Assembly (NCBI GenBank): GCA_030063045.1
Contig: JAQSEB010000146.1
Coordinates: 186,001 to 250,000 of the forward strand
DNA: 64,000 nucleotides
Reading direction: 5' to 3'
Source of the DNA: Pratylenchus scribneri
Lineage: Eukaryota; Nematoda; Chromadorea; Rhabditida; Pratylenchidae
Shown: in pieces, positions 10,869 to 24,000 of the stretch
Layout of the letters: the number at the start of each line of letters is the position of its first letter
Numbering within the stretch: position 1 is the stretch's first letter
The notes under the pieces: generated by a model
The model's database searches: none
What the model was told of the DNA's origin: nothing
Seen by the model: only the letters and a program-made list of their open reading frames with translations
Translations under genes and position numbers: made by a program

Positions 10869-10912
10869 TCCTTATTCTTCTTCTTCTTCTTCTTCTCCTT
10901 CTTCTCCAACTT
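10869..10912. repeat. CTT/TTC microsatellite
   Basis: A run of TTC units with two interruptions (TCC) between 10872 and 10908. Confidence 0.8.
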
Positions 10913-10980
10913 TCTCCATCTTCACCAACAAATCATATTCCTTTGGCTAAAATTGGACAAATTTATTTGAGAATTTTATT

Positions 10981-12229
10981 CTATTTTTTATTTACGAAAG
11001 TAAGTTTGAACATTGATAAGTCGCATTGGTTCGGTTCCGTCGAAGTCGAAGGGGAATCGGGCATCAATTTGAATTTCATCACAAATTTGTTGGAGGAACC
11101 AATCACCTTTAAATTGAGCAATAAATCCAAAGAAAAAAAAATAATATTAATGGAATTTTAACGAAAATTACCCGGCCAAAATCCTGAACAAGTTCGTTTT
11201 GGACCGAACAATCTTCTGGTAATTGCATGATTGGAATGAACTCTCCCTTATCCGATATTTTGACCAAATCTTTAGCAATTTCAATGTCATAATTGTGTCC
11301 CGATTCCACCGGCATTGAATACAACTCTATCGGCGTGTTATTATCTGGCAAAAAAAAAAAAACAAAACAAATGAATTCATTAAAAGTGGTGCCATTTTAG
11401 TCTTTTAAAATTCACTGCTATTTTTGAAGTTTTATACAAAATTATTTACTTAGGGCCAAACGAATGCTCGAATAATTGCGGCTGAAAACAAGTCGACATT
11501 TAGGATCATTGTTGTTGAGATTGAAAACGAACCTTCCACTTCCAAAATAAATTATTTATATGCCAAATTTTTTAATTTTATAAAATTCATGTGTTATACC
11601 CGATTTTTTTTTTGCCTAACGATTATATCTTTTTTAATCCTTAATAAAATTCAGAAAAATTGGTCAAAAAGTTATTTGACAAAAAATATGGCAAAAATTC
11701 ATATTGGAAATTAGCAAAAATTTCTCATTTTTTAATCAGAAAATGAAATGGAAAATTCAATTTAAAAGTATTAAAAGGAATTATGCCCTCTGGCTAAATT
11801 TAAAAATGAAACGCACGTTTGGTTTTGGTCCTTGCAAACTTCCTCATCCATGGTCAACATTTCAACATTGAAATTGAATTTGCGAGTATTGGGAACGGCA
11901 AATGTCAATTCAAGCTTTTCATTATTAGGAGGCGCCCTGAATTCGACAACACTGCATTGAAAAATAGATGGAAAATATTGGCTTTATTTATCCATTTTCA
12001 ACATTTCTTACATTGCATCCTGTTTCATTCTAATTCGATCCGATGGCAATTTATCCGCTTTTGCCTTCTCCCAAACATTTTCGCCAACTTCGCAGTCAGC
12101 ATCATCATCGTCAGCACCATCATCACCGGAGTCGGAGTGTGCCTTATTAAGAATAATATTTTGGATGAAGACAAGGCAGCAGAAGAGAACAAAAATTGAG
12201 AATTTAACTAATTTGTTGGAAAGCAACAT
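10981..12229 (-). CDS. Novel secreted protein with a TTL-type leader (chimeric gene)
   Basis: Five exons: 12229-12012, 11951-11817, 11538-11450, 11344-11172 and 11106-10981, in phases 2, 2, 1 and 0 and ending in TAG, about 246 residues. The first 16 residues (MLLSNKLVKFSIFVLF) and the upstream 330 bases match TTL-4, so the promoter and signal peptide come from the TTL family. After that the similarity stops: an acidic linker with five aspartates in a row is followed by a domain with words such as VVEFRAPPNNEKLEL, GRFVFNLNNNDPKCRL and YDIEIAKDLVKISDKGEF. I see no TTL motif, and intron number and phases differ from the family. Cysteines are scattered (DCEV, EVCKD, PKCRL, EDCSV, NQCDL). It is probably a mostly beta, extracellular domain. 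The function is unknown. The exon 3 acceptor is uncertain by six bases. Confidence 0.65.
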
Positions 12230-12560
12230 TTTTGAATGATGGAAATTGGAATGAATTAAATTGCGAATTGTTTCATCCTTTTAAACCATTCTAGGCCTTA
12301 TTTCATTTTCATGAATCATTTCAATTTTTCCGTTTTTTTTCGATTCAAAATTGGCCACAAAGGAATAAACAATGGCCTACATTTCACAAAAAAAAATTTT
12401 TAACGAAAAAATTGCTTTTTATTCATCATTGAAAAATGAATTCTCACAAGGACATTAAAATTTGGTAATAAAAAAATGTATTGATATTTTTTTCTGTACT
12501 TACATTGAAAATCAGTATGGAAAACAATTTTTGAGAATGGCTTTTATCTTTTTTGCTTCA
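12230..12560 (-). promoter_or_regulatory. Upstream block of the chimeric gene
   Basis: Near-copy of 9835-10165. Match begins just before the start codon (GATGGAAATTGGAATGAATT) and runs past GAATTCTCACAAGGACATT. The rest of the spacer to 12947 matches the 10190-10330 block (GGCATTAGCCATTCTG, TACTGTAATGGATGGCA), followed by AT-rich sequence with nothing recognised. Confidence 0.55.
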
Positions 12561-12947
12561 TAGTTCATATTGTAAATTATAATTATAACACAATATAATA
12601 CGGCATTAGCCATTCTGACTTCAGGCTTTTTATTTTTGGAAATGAAGAAAAAAAGGCAAATCTTCTTTTATTACTGTAATGGATGGCACGATATCCCAGT
12701 TTTTTTATGAAATGTCCTTCGAATATAATTTTGGACGGAGCATGATTTTTAAAAATCGAAATTTTTTCCATCGAAAAAAAATTAATCGGTAAAGTAATTA
12801 ATTAATTTTTCATCAATAAGACGAATATTATCATATTTTTTGCTTATATTCTTCGAATCGTAAAATAAATGAAATATATGACAAAAATATGAATTAAAAA
12901 TTTTTATCATCAACATTATCAAAGAATTGACAAAAAATGATTCCATT

Positions 12948-14548
12948 TCATTCGCATTTTACTTCAGTTTTAATGTTCAATTTCCTTACATTCAATTTGA
13001 CTTCATTTGCGCCCAAAAATATTTTGACATTGTCGATTTGTTTGTGGTTTTGATCTGCCAAATCAAAAAATTTCTCGAATCTGGGTACCAAAAATTAGAA
13101 CATCTAGTATATATAAAATGTTAAAACAATCGGTAAAATGAGCATATTTAACAAAATTAAGGTGCGGAAAAATGTTTTTAGACCAAAAAAAGAAGTTCGA
13201 ATTTTTCGAAAAGTGATGTGTCCGTCCCCCTATGGGTCGAAAATTTTCAAAAAAAATATTCATATTCATATTATACCTCAATCGACTCGTCTCGATGAGC
13301 GGAGCACGAATCTCCCATCCGTTTCGCATAAAACACAAAAAAAAATTTACAATCGCGCAATGGAAATACCTTTCACTTTTTCATTTTTTTAATAAAATCG
13401 GTGAAATGGTTTGAAATCTGTTTTCCGCGCCCTAAAATCGTAAAAAACAATAATATTTAATGCAAACAATCAATTTTAAAAAGATTTTATAAAAAAATTT
13501 TTGGTACCCAAATTCGAGAGTTGTACAGCCAAATCAATTTGGGAAATGTATGAACATCCCTGCAAAAAATTTAAATTAATTTTTTTTTATTTTTACTCTA
13601 TTTCCAAATGCACCTCATTCAGCGTTTCATTCCCATTTTCTTGTTGACATTTGTGGGTAATCAACAAATACAGTTCCTCGCTGCCAATTTCGCTATTTTC
13701 GCCACCCACATTGAATTGGCCCGCTGTATTTGTGTGAGTTTCATCCATTAAATCATCCGGGTCAAGGAATGCACCACGATCATCTGGCAAAATTAAAGTG
13801 GCTTAATATTTTAAACAAAAATTAGTTGTCCTTTCAGAGATGTATTTTCTTGAAAGATTTAATTTTTATTAAGTTAGATTTGTGTTTCATTCCGCTTAAA
13901 TTTGTGTTTCATTCCGGTTAGATTTGTGTTTCATTCCGCTTAAATTTGTGTTTCATTCTGGTTAGATTTGTGTTTCATTCCGGTTAGATTTGTGTTTTCC
14001 TGTTAGATTTGTGTTTTCCGGTTAGATTTGTGTTTTCCGGTTAGATTTGTGTTTTCCGGTTAGATTTGTGCTTTCCGGTTAGATTTGTGTTTTCCGGTTA
14101 GATTTGTGTTTTCCGATTAGATTTGTGTTTTTAGGTTAGGTTTGTGTTTTCCGATTAGATTTGTGTTTTCCGGTTAGATTTATGTTTCATTCCGGTTAGA
14201 TTTTTTTTTAGAACGATTTTTATATCATCAGCAGAGAGGATTTTCGGGGATTTTATTTTGATTTTTCGACAATTTATTAAATTTCTGAAAAATGATGGCC
14301 AAAATTTTTCAAAAGAATCTCAAAAACTTACTATCTTCCTCCCATAGTTCAACTTTGACATTCGCCAATGGAGGGGGAACGAGAATTTGCGAATTTGGAT
14401 CGGTCGGATTGATTGCAAATGGTTCGGCGGTTGTGCAAAAAACGGTGCCGGATACTTGATAATCGGTGGCTTTAGCAATCTTTTGGATGGAGGCGAAACA
14501 GAATATGGCGAAAACAGGAAATATAACAAATTTTTTGGAGAGGAACAT
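12948..14548 (-). CDS. Transthyretin-like protein (TTL-5) with a transposon in exon 3
   Basis: Exon 1 is 14548-14332 (signal MFLSKKFVIFPVFAIFCFAS, then SGTVFCTTAEP and VPPPLANVKVELWEED). Exon 2 is 13783-13614 (DPDDLMDETHTNTAGQFNV, LLITHKCQQENGN). Exon 3, which is single in TTL-6 and TTL-7, is split here: 13559-13508 (GCSYISQIDLA) and 13054-12948 (KIFLGANEVKLN, ending VKCE), with a 463-base element between. The two parts can be joined in frame if the insertion is spliced out: donor G|GTACCA at 13507 lies inside the element, and acceptor GATTTGGCAG at 13055 lies in the flanking target duplication. The product would keep all family landmarks and gain six residues (VQLSNL). If not spliced, the gene is broken. 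Length with splicing is about 181 residues. Confidence 0.65.
13065..13527. mobile_element. Non-autonomous DNA transposon with 8-base target duplication
   Basis: The element is flanked on both sides by GCCAAATC (13057-13064 and 13528-13535). The inverted ends share TCTCGAAT.TGGGTACC then AAAAATT over about 24 bases; the outermost eight bases differ. There is no transposase frame. The 8-base duplication suits the hAT superfamily, though the typical CAGGG end is not seen. It interrupts the TTL-5 third exon. Confidence 0.75.
13873..14205. repeat. Minisatellite in TTL-5 intron 1
   Basis: About 16-18 tandem units of GTTAGATTTGTGTTT. The first six carry a TCATTCCG spacer (24-base unit); the later ones carry TCCG (19-base unit). 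A decayed version lies in the same intron of TTL-7. Confidence 0.9.
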
Positions 14549-15083
14549 TTTTCGTTGATGGAAATTGGAATAAAATAAATTTAAGAATTATTTCATATTT
14601 TTAAAGCAATTTGGGCCACTTTTCTTTACTCTTTCTGATTCATTTATGATTCATTTAATTTTTTCCTTTATATGTCAAAATTACACCAAAATCCGAAGAA
14701 ATAAACAATGGACCAACATTTCCTAAAAACATTTTGTAATGGTTTATCATCAAAAATCACGAAAAATTTCTTGGCATTCGTCATTGTAAAAAAATTTATT
14801 TTTCGCCATTTCATTAATGTGTGGGAGAATAAAATATATAATTTTTAGGGAATTTTTTATGGAATTCATTGCCAATTCACAATGTGTATGCAGATTAATC
14901 ACTAATCAGCATTTTTTTTCTCAATGAGGCATTTGATTCTGCCTTAAGCAATAAAAGAAAAGAAGAGAATAAATACGGTATATTCAAATTTTTGGAAATG
15001 GAGGGAAACAAAAAATAAAACAATTAAATTATCAATAAAACTTGTTTTTATGTGATGGCAACTTTCCTCCAAATTTTTTTGTT
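14549..15083 (-). promoter_or_regulatory. Upstream block of TTL-5, up to the satellite edge
   Basis: It matches 33848-34368 upstream of TTL-7 along almost its whole length: TTTATATGTCAAAATTAC, CCAAAATCCGAAG, TAAACAATGG, TTCGCCATTTCATTAATGTG, TTTGATTCTGCCTTAAGCAA and AACTTTCCTCCAAATTTTTT. The match stops at 15083, where satellite sequence begins. Confidence 0.65.
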
Positions 15084-18000
15084 AGGATTTGAATTTTTTG
15101 AAATTCTCTTAATTCCATCATATTCTCCATTAAAAAATACAGGCCTATCTTTTTTTAGATTTTTAAAATAACCCCTTATTGATTTTTTATGAATTTTTGA
15201 ATATATTATATCCATATATGGGGTATTTAAGGGGTTTGAAACATTTTATGGCCTAGGTTTTTAAGTTTTTGGAATTTTTTTAATTCCATCGTATTCTTCT
15301 TCTAATTCTACAGGCGAACGTCAATTTATTTTTATTCAATTCATCCATATTGATTTTTTATGAATTTTTGAATATATTATATCCATATATGGGGTATTTA
15401 AGGGGTTTGAAACATTTTATGGCCTAGGTTTTGAAGTTTTTGGTATTTTTTTAATTCCATCATATTCTCCTTCTAATTCTACAGGCGAACGTCAATTTAT
15501 TTTTATTCAATTCATCCATATTGATTTTTTATGAATTTTTGAATATATTATATCCATATATGGGGTATTTAAGGGGTTTGAAACATTTTATGGCCTAGGT
15601 TTTGAAGTTTTTGGTATTTTTTTAATTCCATCATATTCTCCTTCTAATTCTACAGGCGAACGTCAATTTATTTTTATTCAATTCATCCATATTGATTTTT
15701 TATGAATTTCTAAATATATTATATCCATATATGGGGTATTTAAGGGGTTTGAACATTTTATGGCCTAGGTTTTGAAGTTTTTGGAATTTTTTTAATTCCA
15801 TCGTATTCTTCTTCTAATTCTACAGGCGAACGTCAATTTATTTTTATTCAATTCACCCATATTGATTTTTTATGAATTTCTAAATAATGGCCCCAAATTC
15901 AATTATGCCTAGGGTATATTTGACATGTTTTAGTTCAGGATTTGAATTTTTTGAAATTCTTTTAATAGAATCATATTCCTCATCAAAAAATACAGTCCTA
16001 TATTTTTTATTTTATTAATATACATTCATATTGATTTTTTTATGAATTTTTGAATATATTATACCCATATATGGGGTATTTAAGGGGTTTGAAACATTTT
16101 ATGGCCTAGGTTTTGAACTTTTTGGAATTTTTTTAATTCCAACCGTATTCTACTTCTAATTCTACAAGTGAACGTCAATTTATTTTTATTCAATTCACCC
16201 ATATTGATTTTTTATGAATTTTTGAATATATTATATCAATATATGGGGTATTTAAGGAGTTTGAAACATTTTATGACCTATGTTTTGAAGTTTTTGGAAT
16301 TTTTTTAATTCCATCGTATTCTTCTTCTAATTCTACAGGCGAACGTCAATTTATTTTTATTCAATTCACCCATATTGATTTTTTATGAATTTCTAAATAA
16401 TGGCCCCAAATTCAATTATGCCTAGGGTATATTTGACATGTTTTAGTTCAGGATTTGAATTTTTTGAAATTCTTTTAATAGAATCATATTCCTCATCAAA
16501 AATACAGTCCTATATTTTTTATTTTATTAATATACCCCATATTGATTTTTTATGAATTTTTGAATATATTATATCCATATATGGGGTATTTAAGGGGTTT
16601 GAAACATTTTATGACCTAGGTTTTGAACTTTTTGGAATTTTTTTAATTCCATCGTATTCTCCTTCTAATTCTACAGGCGAACGTCAATTTATTTTTATTC
16701 AATTCACCCATATTGATTTTTTATGAATTTCTAAAAAATAACCCCAAAATTCAATTATGCCTAGGGTATATTTGACATATTTTGGACTAGGATTTGAATT
16801 TTTTGAAATTCTTTTCTTAGAATCTTATTCTCCATCTAAAAATACAGTCCTATATTTTTTAGTTTTTTAAAATACCCCTATATTGATTTTTTATGAATTT
16901 CTAAAAAATAACCCCAAAATTCAATTATGCCTAGGGTATATTTGACATATTTTGGGCTAGGATTTGAATTTTTTGAAATTCTTTTCTTAGAATCTTATTC
17001 TCCATCAAAAAATACAAGCCTATCTTTTTTTAGATTTTTAAAATACCCCTATATTGATTTTTTATGAATTTCTAAAAAATAATCCCAAAATTCAATTATG
17101 CCTAGGGTATATTTGACATATTTTGGGCTAGGATTTGAATTTTTTGAAATTCTTTTCTTAGAATCTTATTCTCCATCAAAAAATACAAGCCTATCTTTTT
17201 TTAGATTTTTAAAATACCCCTATATTGATTTTTTATGAATTTCTAAAAAATAATCCCAAAATTCAATTATGCCTAGGGTATATTTGACATATTTTGGGCT
17301 AGGATTTGAATTTTTTGAAATTCTTTTTTAGAATCATATTCCCCATCAAAAAATACATTCCTATATTTTTTATTTTATTAATAAACCCTCATATTGATTT
17401 TTTATGAATTTCTAAAAAATAACCCCAAAATTCAATTATGCCTAGGGTATATTTGACATGTTTTGGACTAGGATTTGAATTTTTTGAAATTCTTTTCTTA
17501 GAATCTTATTCTCCATCTAAAAATACAGTCCTATATTTTTTATTTTATTAATATACATTCATATTGATTTTTTTATGAATTTTTGAATATATTATACCCA
17601 TATATGGGGTATTTAAGGGGTTTGAAACATTTTATGGCCTAGGTTTTGAACTTTTTGGAATTTTTTTAATTCCAACCGTATTCTACTTCTAATTCTACAA
17701 GTGAACGTCAATTTATTTTTATTCAATTCACCCATATTGATTTTTTATGAATTTTTGAATATATTATATCAATATATGGGGTATTTAAGGAGTTTGAAAC
17801 ATTTTATGACCTATGTTTTGAAGTTTTTGGAATTTTTTTAATTCCATCGTATTCTTCTTCTAATTCTACAGGCGAACGTCAATTTATTTTTATTCAATTC
17901 ACCCATATTGATTTTTTATGAATTTCTAAATAATGGCCCCAAATTCAATTATGCCTAGGGTATATTTGACATGTTTTAGTTCAGGATTTGAATTTTTTGA

Positions 18001-21000
18001 AATTCTTTTAATAGAATCATATTCCTCATCAAAAAATACAGTCCTATATTTTTTATTTTATTAATATACATTCATATTGATTTTTTATGAATTTTTGAAT
18101 ATATTATACCCATATATGGGGTATTTAAGGGGTTTGAAACATTTTATGGCCTAGGTTTTGAACTTTTTGGAATTTTTTTATTTCCATCGTATTCTACTTC
18201 TAATTCTATAGGCGAACGTCAATTTATTTTTATTCAATTCACCCATATTGATTTTTTATGAATTTCTAAAAAATAACCCCAAAATTCAATTATGCCTAGG
18301 GTATATTTGACATATTTTGGACTAGGATTTGAATTTTTTGAAATTCTTTTCTTAGAATCTTATTCTCCATCTAAAAATACAGTCCTATATTTTTTAGTTT
18401 TTTAAAATACCCCTATATTGATTTTTTATGAATTTCTAAAAAATAACCCCAAAATTCAATTATGCCTAGGGTATATTTGACATATTTTGGGCTAGGATTT
18501 GAATTTTTTGAAATTCTTTTCTTAGAATCTTATTCTCCATCAAAAAATACAAGCCTATCTTTTTTTAGATTTTTAAAATACCCCTATATTGATTTTTTAT
18601 GAATTTCTAAAAAATAATCCCAAAATTCAATTATGCCTAGGGTATATTTGACATATTTTGGGCTAGGATTTGAATTTTTTGAAATTCTTTTCTTAGAATC
18701 TTATTCTCCATCAAAAAATACAAGCCTATCTTTTTTTAGATTTTTAAAATACCCCTATATTGATTTTTTATGAATTTCTAAAAAATAATCCCAAAATTCA
18801 ATTATGCCTAGGGTATATTTGACATATTTTGGGCTAGGATTTGAATTTTTTGAAATTCTTTTCTTAGAATCTTATTCTCCATCAAAAAATACAAGCCTAT
18901 CTTTTTTTAGATTTTTAAAATACCCCTATATTGATTTTTTATGAATTTCTAAAAAATAACCCCAAAATTCAATTATGCCTAGGGTATATTTGACATATTT
19001 TGGGCTAGGATTTGAATTTTTTGAAATTCTTTTCTTAGAATCTTATTCTCCATCAAAAAATACAAGCCTATCTTTTTTTAGATTTTTAAAATACCCCTAT
19101 ATTGATTTTTTATGAATTTCTAAAAAATAATCCCAAAATTCAATTATGCCTAGGGTATATTTGACATATTTTGGGCTAGGATTTGAATTTTTTGAAATTC
19201 TTTTCTTAGAATCTTATTCTCCATCAAAAAATACAAGCCTATCTTTTTTTAGATTTTTAAAATACCCCTATATTGATTTTTTATGAATTTCTAAAAAATA
19301 ATCCCAAAATTCAATTATGCCTAGGGTATATTTGACATATTTTGGGCTAGGATTTGAATTTTTTGAAATTCTTTTTTAGAATCATATTCCCCATCAAAAA
19401 ATACATTCCTATATTTTTTATTTTATTAATAAACCCTCATATTGATTTTTTATGAATTTCTAAAAAATAACCCCAAAATTCAATTATGCCTAGGGTATAT
19501 TTGACATGTTTTGGACTAGGATTTGAATTTTTTGAAATTCTTTTCTTAGAATCTTATTCTCCATCTAAAAATACAGTCCTATATTTTTTAGTTTTTTAAA
19601 ATACCCCTATATTGATTTTTTATGAATTTCTAAAAAATAATCCCAAAATTCAATTATGCCTAGGGTATATTTGACATATTTTGGGCTAGGATTTGAATTT
19701 TTTGAAATTCTTTTTTAGAATCATATTCCCCATCAAAAAATACATTCCTATATTTTTTATTTTATTAATAAACCCTCATATTGATTTTTTATGAATTTCT
19801 AAAAAATAACCCCAAAATTCAATTATGCCTAGGGTATATTTGACATGTTTTGGACTAGGATTTGAATTTTTTGAAATTCTTTTCTTAGAATCTTATTCTC
19901 CATCTAAAAATACAGTCCTATATTTTTTAGTTTTTTAAAATACCCCTATATTGATTTTTTATGAATTTCTAAAAAATAATCCCAAAATTCAATTATGCCT
20001 AGGGTATATTTGACATATTTTGGGCTAGGATTTGAATTTTTTGAAATTCTTTTTTAGAATCATATTCCCCATCAAAAAATACATTCCTATATTTTTTATT
20101 TTATTAATAAACCCTCATATTGATTTTTTATGAATTTCTAAAAAATAACCCCAAAATTCAATTATGCCTAGGGTATATTTGACATGTTTTGGACTAGGAT
20201 TTGAATTTTTTGAAATTCTTTTCTTAGAATCTTATTCTCCATCTAAAAATACAGTCCTATATTTTTTAGTTTTTTAAAATACCCCTATATTGATTTTTTA
20301 TGAATTTCTAAAAAATAACCCCAAAATTCAATTATGCCTAGGGTATATTTGACATATTTTGGGCTAGGATTTGAATTTTTTGAAATTCTTTTCTTAGAAT
20401 CTTATTCTCCATCAAAAAATACAAGCCTATCTTTTTTTAGATTTTTAAAATACCCCTATATTGATTTTTTATGAATTTCTAAAAAATAATCCCAAAATTC
20501 AATTATGCCTAGGGTATATTTGACATATTTTGGGCTAGGATTTGAATTTTTTGAAATTCTTTTTTAGAATCATATTCCCCATCAAAAAATACATTCCTAT
20601 ATTTTTTATTTTATTAATAAACCCTCATATTGATTTTTTATGAATTTCTAAAAAATAACCCCAAAATTCAATTATGCCTAGGGTATATTTGACATATTTT
20701 CGGCTAGGATTTGAATTTTTTGAAATTCTTTTCTTAGAATCATAATCTCCATCTAAAAATACAAGCCAAACTTTTTTTAGATTTTTAAAATACCCTCATA
20801 TTGATTTTTTATGAGTTTTTGAATATATTATATCCATATATGGGGTATTTAAGGGGTTTGAAACATTTTATGGCCTAGGTTTTGAAGTTTTTGGAATTTT
20901 TTTAATTCCATCGTATTCTGCTTCTAATTCTACAGGCGAACGTCAATTTATTTTTATTCAATTCATCCATATTGATTTTTTATGAATTTTTGAATATATT

Positions 21001-24000
21001 ATATCCATATATGGGGTATTTAAGGGGTTTGAAACATTTTATGGCCTAGGTTTTGAAGTTTTTGGAATTTTTTTATTTCCATCGTATTCTAATTTATTTT
21101 TATTCAATTCATCCATATTGATTTTTTATGAATTTTTGAATATATTATATCCATATATGGGGTATTTAAGGGGTTTGAAACATTTTATGGCCTAGGTTTT
21201 GAAGTTTTTGGAATTTTTTTAATTCCATCGTATTCTCCTTCTAATTCTACAGGCGAACGTCAATTTATTTTTATTCAATTCATCCATATTGATTTTTTAT
21301 GAATTTTTGAATATATTATATCCATATATGGGGTATTTAAGGGGTTTGAAACATTTTATGGCCTAGGTTTTGAAGTTTTTGGAATTTTTTTATTTCCATC
21401 GTATTCTAATTTATTTTTATTCAATTCATCCATATTGATTTTTTATGAATTTTTGAATATATTATATCCATATATGGGGTATTTAAGGGGTTTGAAACAT
21501 TTTATGGCCTAGGTTTTGAAGTTTTTGGAATTTTTTTAATTCCATCGTATTCTAATTTATTTTTATTCAATTCATCCATATTGATTTTTTATGAATTTTT
21601 GAATATATTATACCCATATATGGGGTATTTAAGGGGTTTGAAACATTTTATGGCCTAGGTTTTGAACTTTTTGAAATTTTTTTATTTCCATCGTATTCTA
21701 TTTCTAATTCTATAGGCGAACGTCAATTTATTTTTATTCAATTCACCCATATTGATTTTTTATGAATTTTTGAATATATTATACCCATATATGGGGTATT
21801 TAAGGGGTTTGAAACATTTTATGGCCTAGGTTTTGAACTTTTTGGAATTTTATTAATTCCATCGTATTCTTCTTCTAATTCTATAGGCGAACGTCAATTT
21901 ATTTTTTATTCAATTGATCCCTATTGATTTTTTATGAATTTTTGAATATATTATACCCATATATGGGGTATTTAAGGGGTTTGAAACATTTTATGGCCTA
22001 GGTTTTGAACTTTTTGGAATTTTTTTATTTCCATCGTATTCTACTTCTAATTCTATAGGCGAACGTCAATTTATTTTTTATTCAATTGATCCCTATTGAT
22101 TTTTTATGAATTTTTGAATATATTATATCCATATATGGGGTATTTAAGGGGTTTGAAACATTTTATGGCCTAGGTTTTGAAGTTTTTGGAATTTTTTTAA
22201 TTCCATCGTATTCTGCTTCTAATTCTACAGGCGAACGTCAATTTATTTTTATTCAATTCATCCATATTGATTTTTTATGAATTTTTGAATATATTATATC
22301 CATATATGGGGTATTTAAGGGGTTTGAAACATTTTATGGCCTAGGTTTTGAAGTTTTTGGAATTTTTTTATTTCCATCGTATTCTAATTTATTTTTATTC
22401 AATTCATCCATATTGATTTTTTATGAATTTTTGAATATATTATATCCATATATGGGGTATTTAAGGGGTTTGAAACATTTTATGGCCTAGGTTTTGAAGT
22501 TTTTGGAATTTTTTTAATTCCATCGTATTCTCCTTCTAATTCTACAGGCGAACGTCAATTTATTTTTATTCAATTCATCCATATTGATTTTTTATGAATT
22601 TTTGAATATATTATATCCATATATGGGGTATTTAAGGGGTTTGAAACATTTTATGGCCTAGGTTTTGAAGTTTTTGGAATTTTTTTATTTCCATCGTATT
22701 CTAATTTATTTTTATTCAATTCATCCATATTGATTTTTTATGAATTTTTGAATATATTATATCCATATATGGGGTATTTAAGGGGTTTGAAACATTTTAT
22801 GGCCTAGGTTTTGAAGTTTTTGGAATTTTTTTAATTCCATCGTATTCTAATTTATTTTTATTCAATTCATCCATATTGATTTTTTATGAATTTTTGAATA
22901 TATTATACCCATATATGGGGTATTTAAGGGGTTTGAAACATTTTATGGCCTAGGTTTTGAACTTTTTGAAATTTTTTTATTTCCATCGTATTCTATTTCT
23001 AATTCTATAGGCGAACGTCAATTTATTTTTATTCAATTCACCCATATTGATTTTTTATGAATTTTTGAATATATTATACCCATATATGGGGTATTTAAGG
23101 GGTTTGAAACATTTTATGGCCTAGGTTTTGAACTTTTTGGAATTTTATTAATTCCATCGTATTCTTCTTCTAATTCTATAGGCGAACGTCAATTTATTTT
23201 TTATTCAATTGATCCCTATTGATTTTTTATGAATTTTTGAATATATTATACCCATATATGGGGTATTTAAGGGGTTTGAAACATTTTATGGCCTAGGTTT
23301 TGAACTTTTTGGAATTTTTTTATTTCCATCGTATTCTACTTCTAATTCTATAGGCGAACGTCAATTTATTTTTTATTCAATTGATCCCTATTGATTTTTT
23401 ATGAATTTTTGAATATATTATATCCATATATGGGGTATTTAAGGGGTTTGAAACATTTTATGGCCTAGGTTTTGAAGTTTTTGGAATTTTTTTATTTCCA
23501 TCGTATTCTAATTTATTTTTATTCAATTCATCCATATTGATTTTTTATGAATTTTTGAATATATTATATCCATATATGGGGTATTTAAGGGGTTTGAAAC
23601 ATTTTATGGCCTAGGTTTTGAAGTTTTTGGAATTTTTTTAATTCCATCGTATTCTCCTTCTAATTCTACAGGCGAACGTCAATTTATTTTTATTCAATTC
23701 ATCCATATTGATTTTTTATGAATTTTTGAATATATTATATCCATATATGGGGTATTTAAGGGGTTTGAAACATTTTATGGCCTAGGTTTTGAAGTTTTTG
23801 GAATTTTTTTAATTCCATCGTATTCTCCTTCTAATTCTACAGGCGAACGTCAATTTATTTTTATTCAATTCATCCATATTGATTTTTTATGAATTTTTGA
23901 ATATATTATATCCATATATGGGGTATTTAAGGGGTTTGAAACATTTTATGGCCTAGGTTTTGAAGTTTTTGGAATTTTTTTAATTCCATCGTATTCTCCT

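Noticed and set aside
2719..14578. Plus-strand frames of 60-126 codons across the TTL cluster
   Set aside because: They lie opposite the TTL exons, cross their splice sites and lack any family motif; they are shadows of the minus-strand genes.
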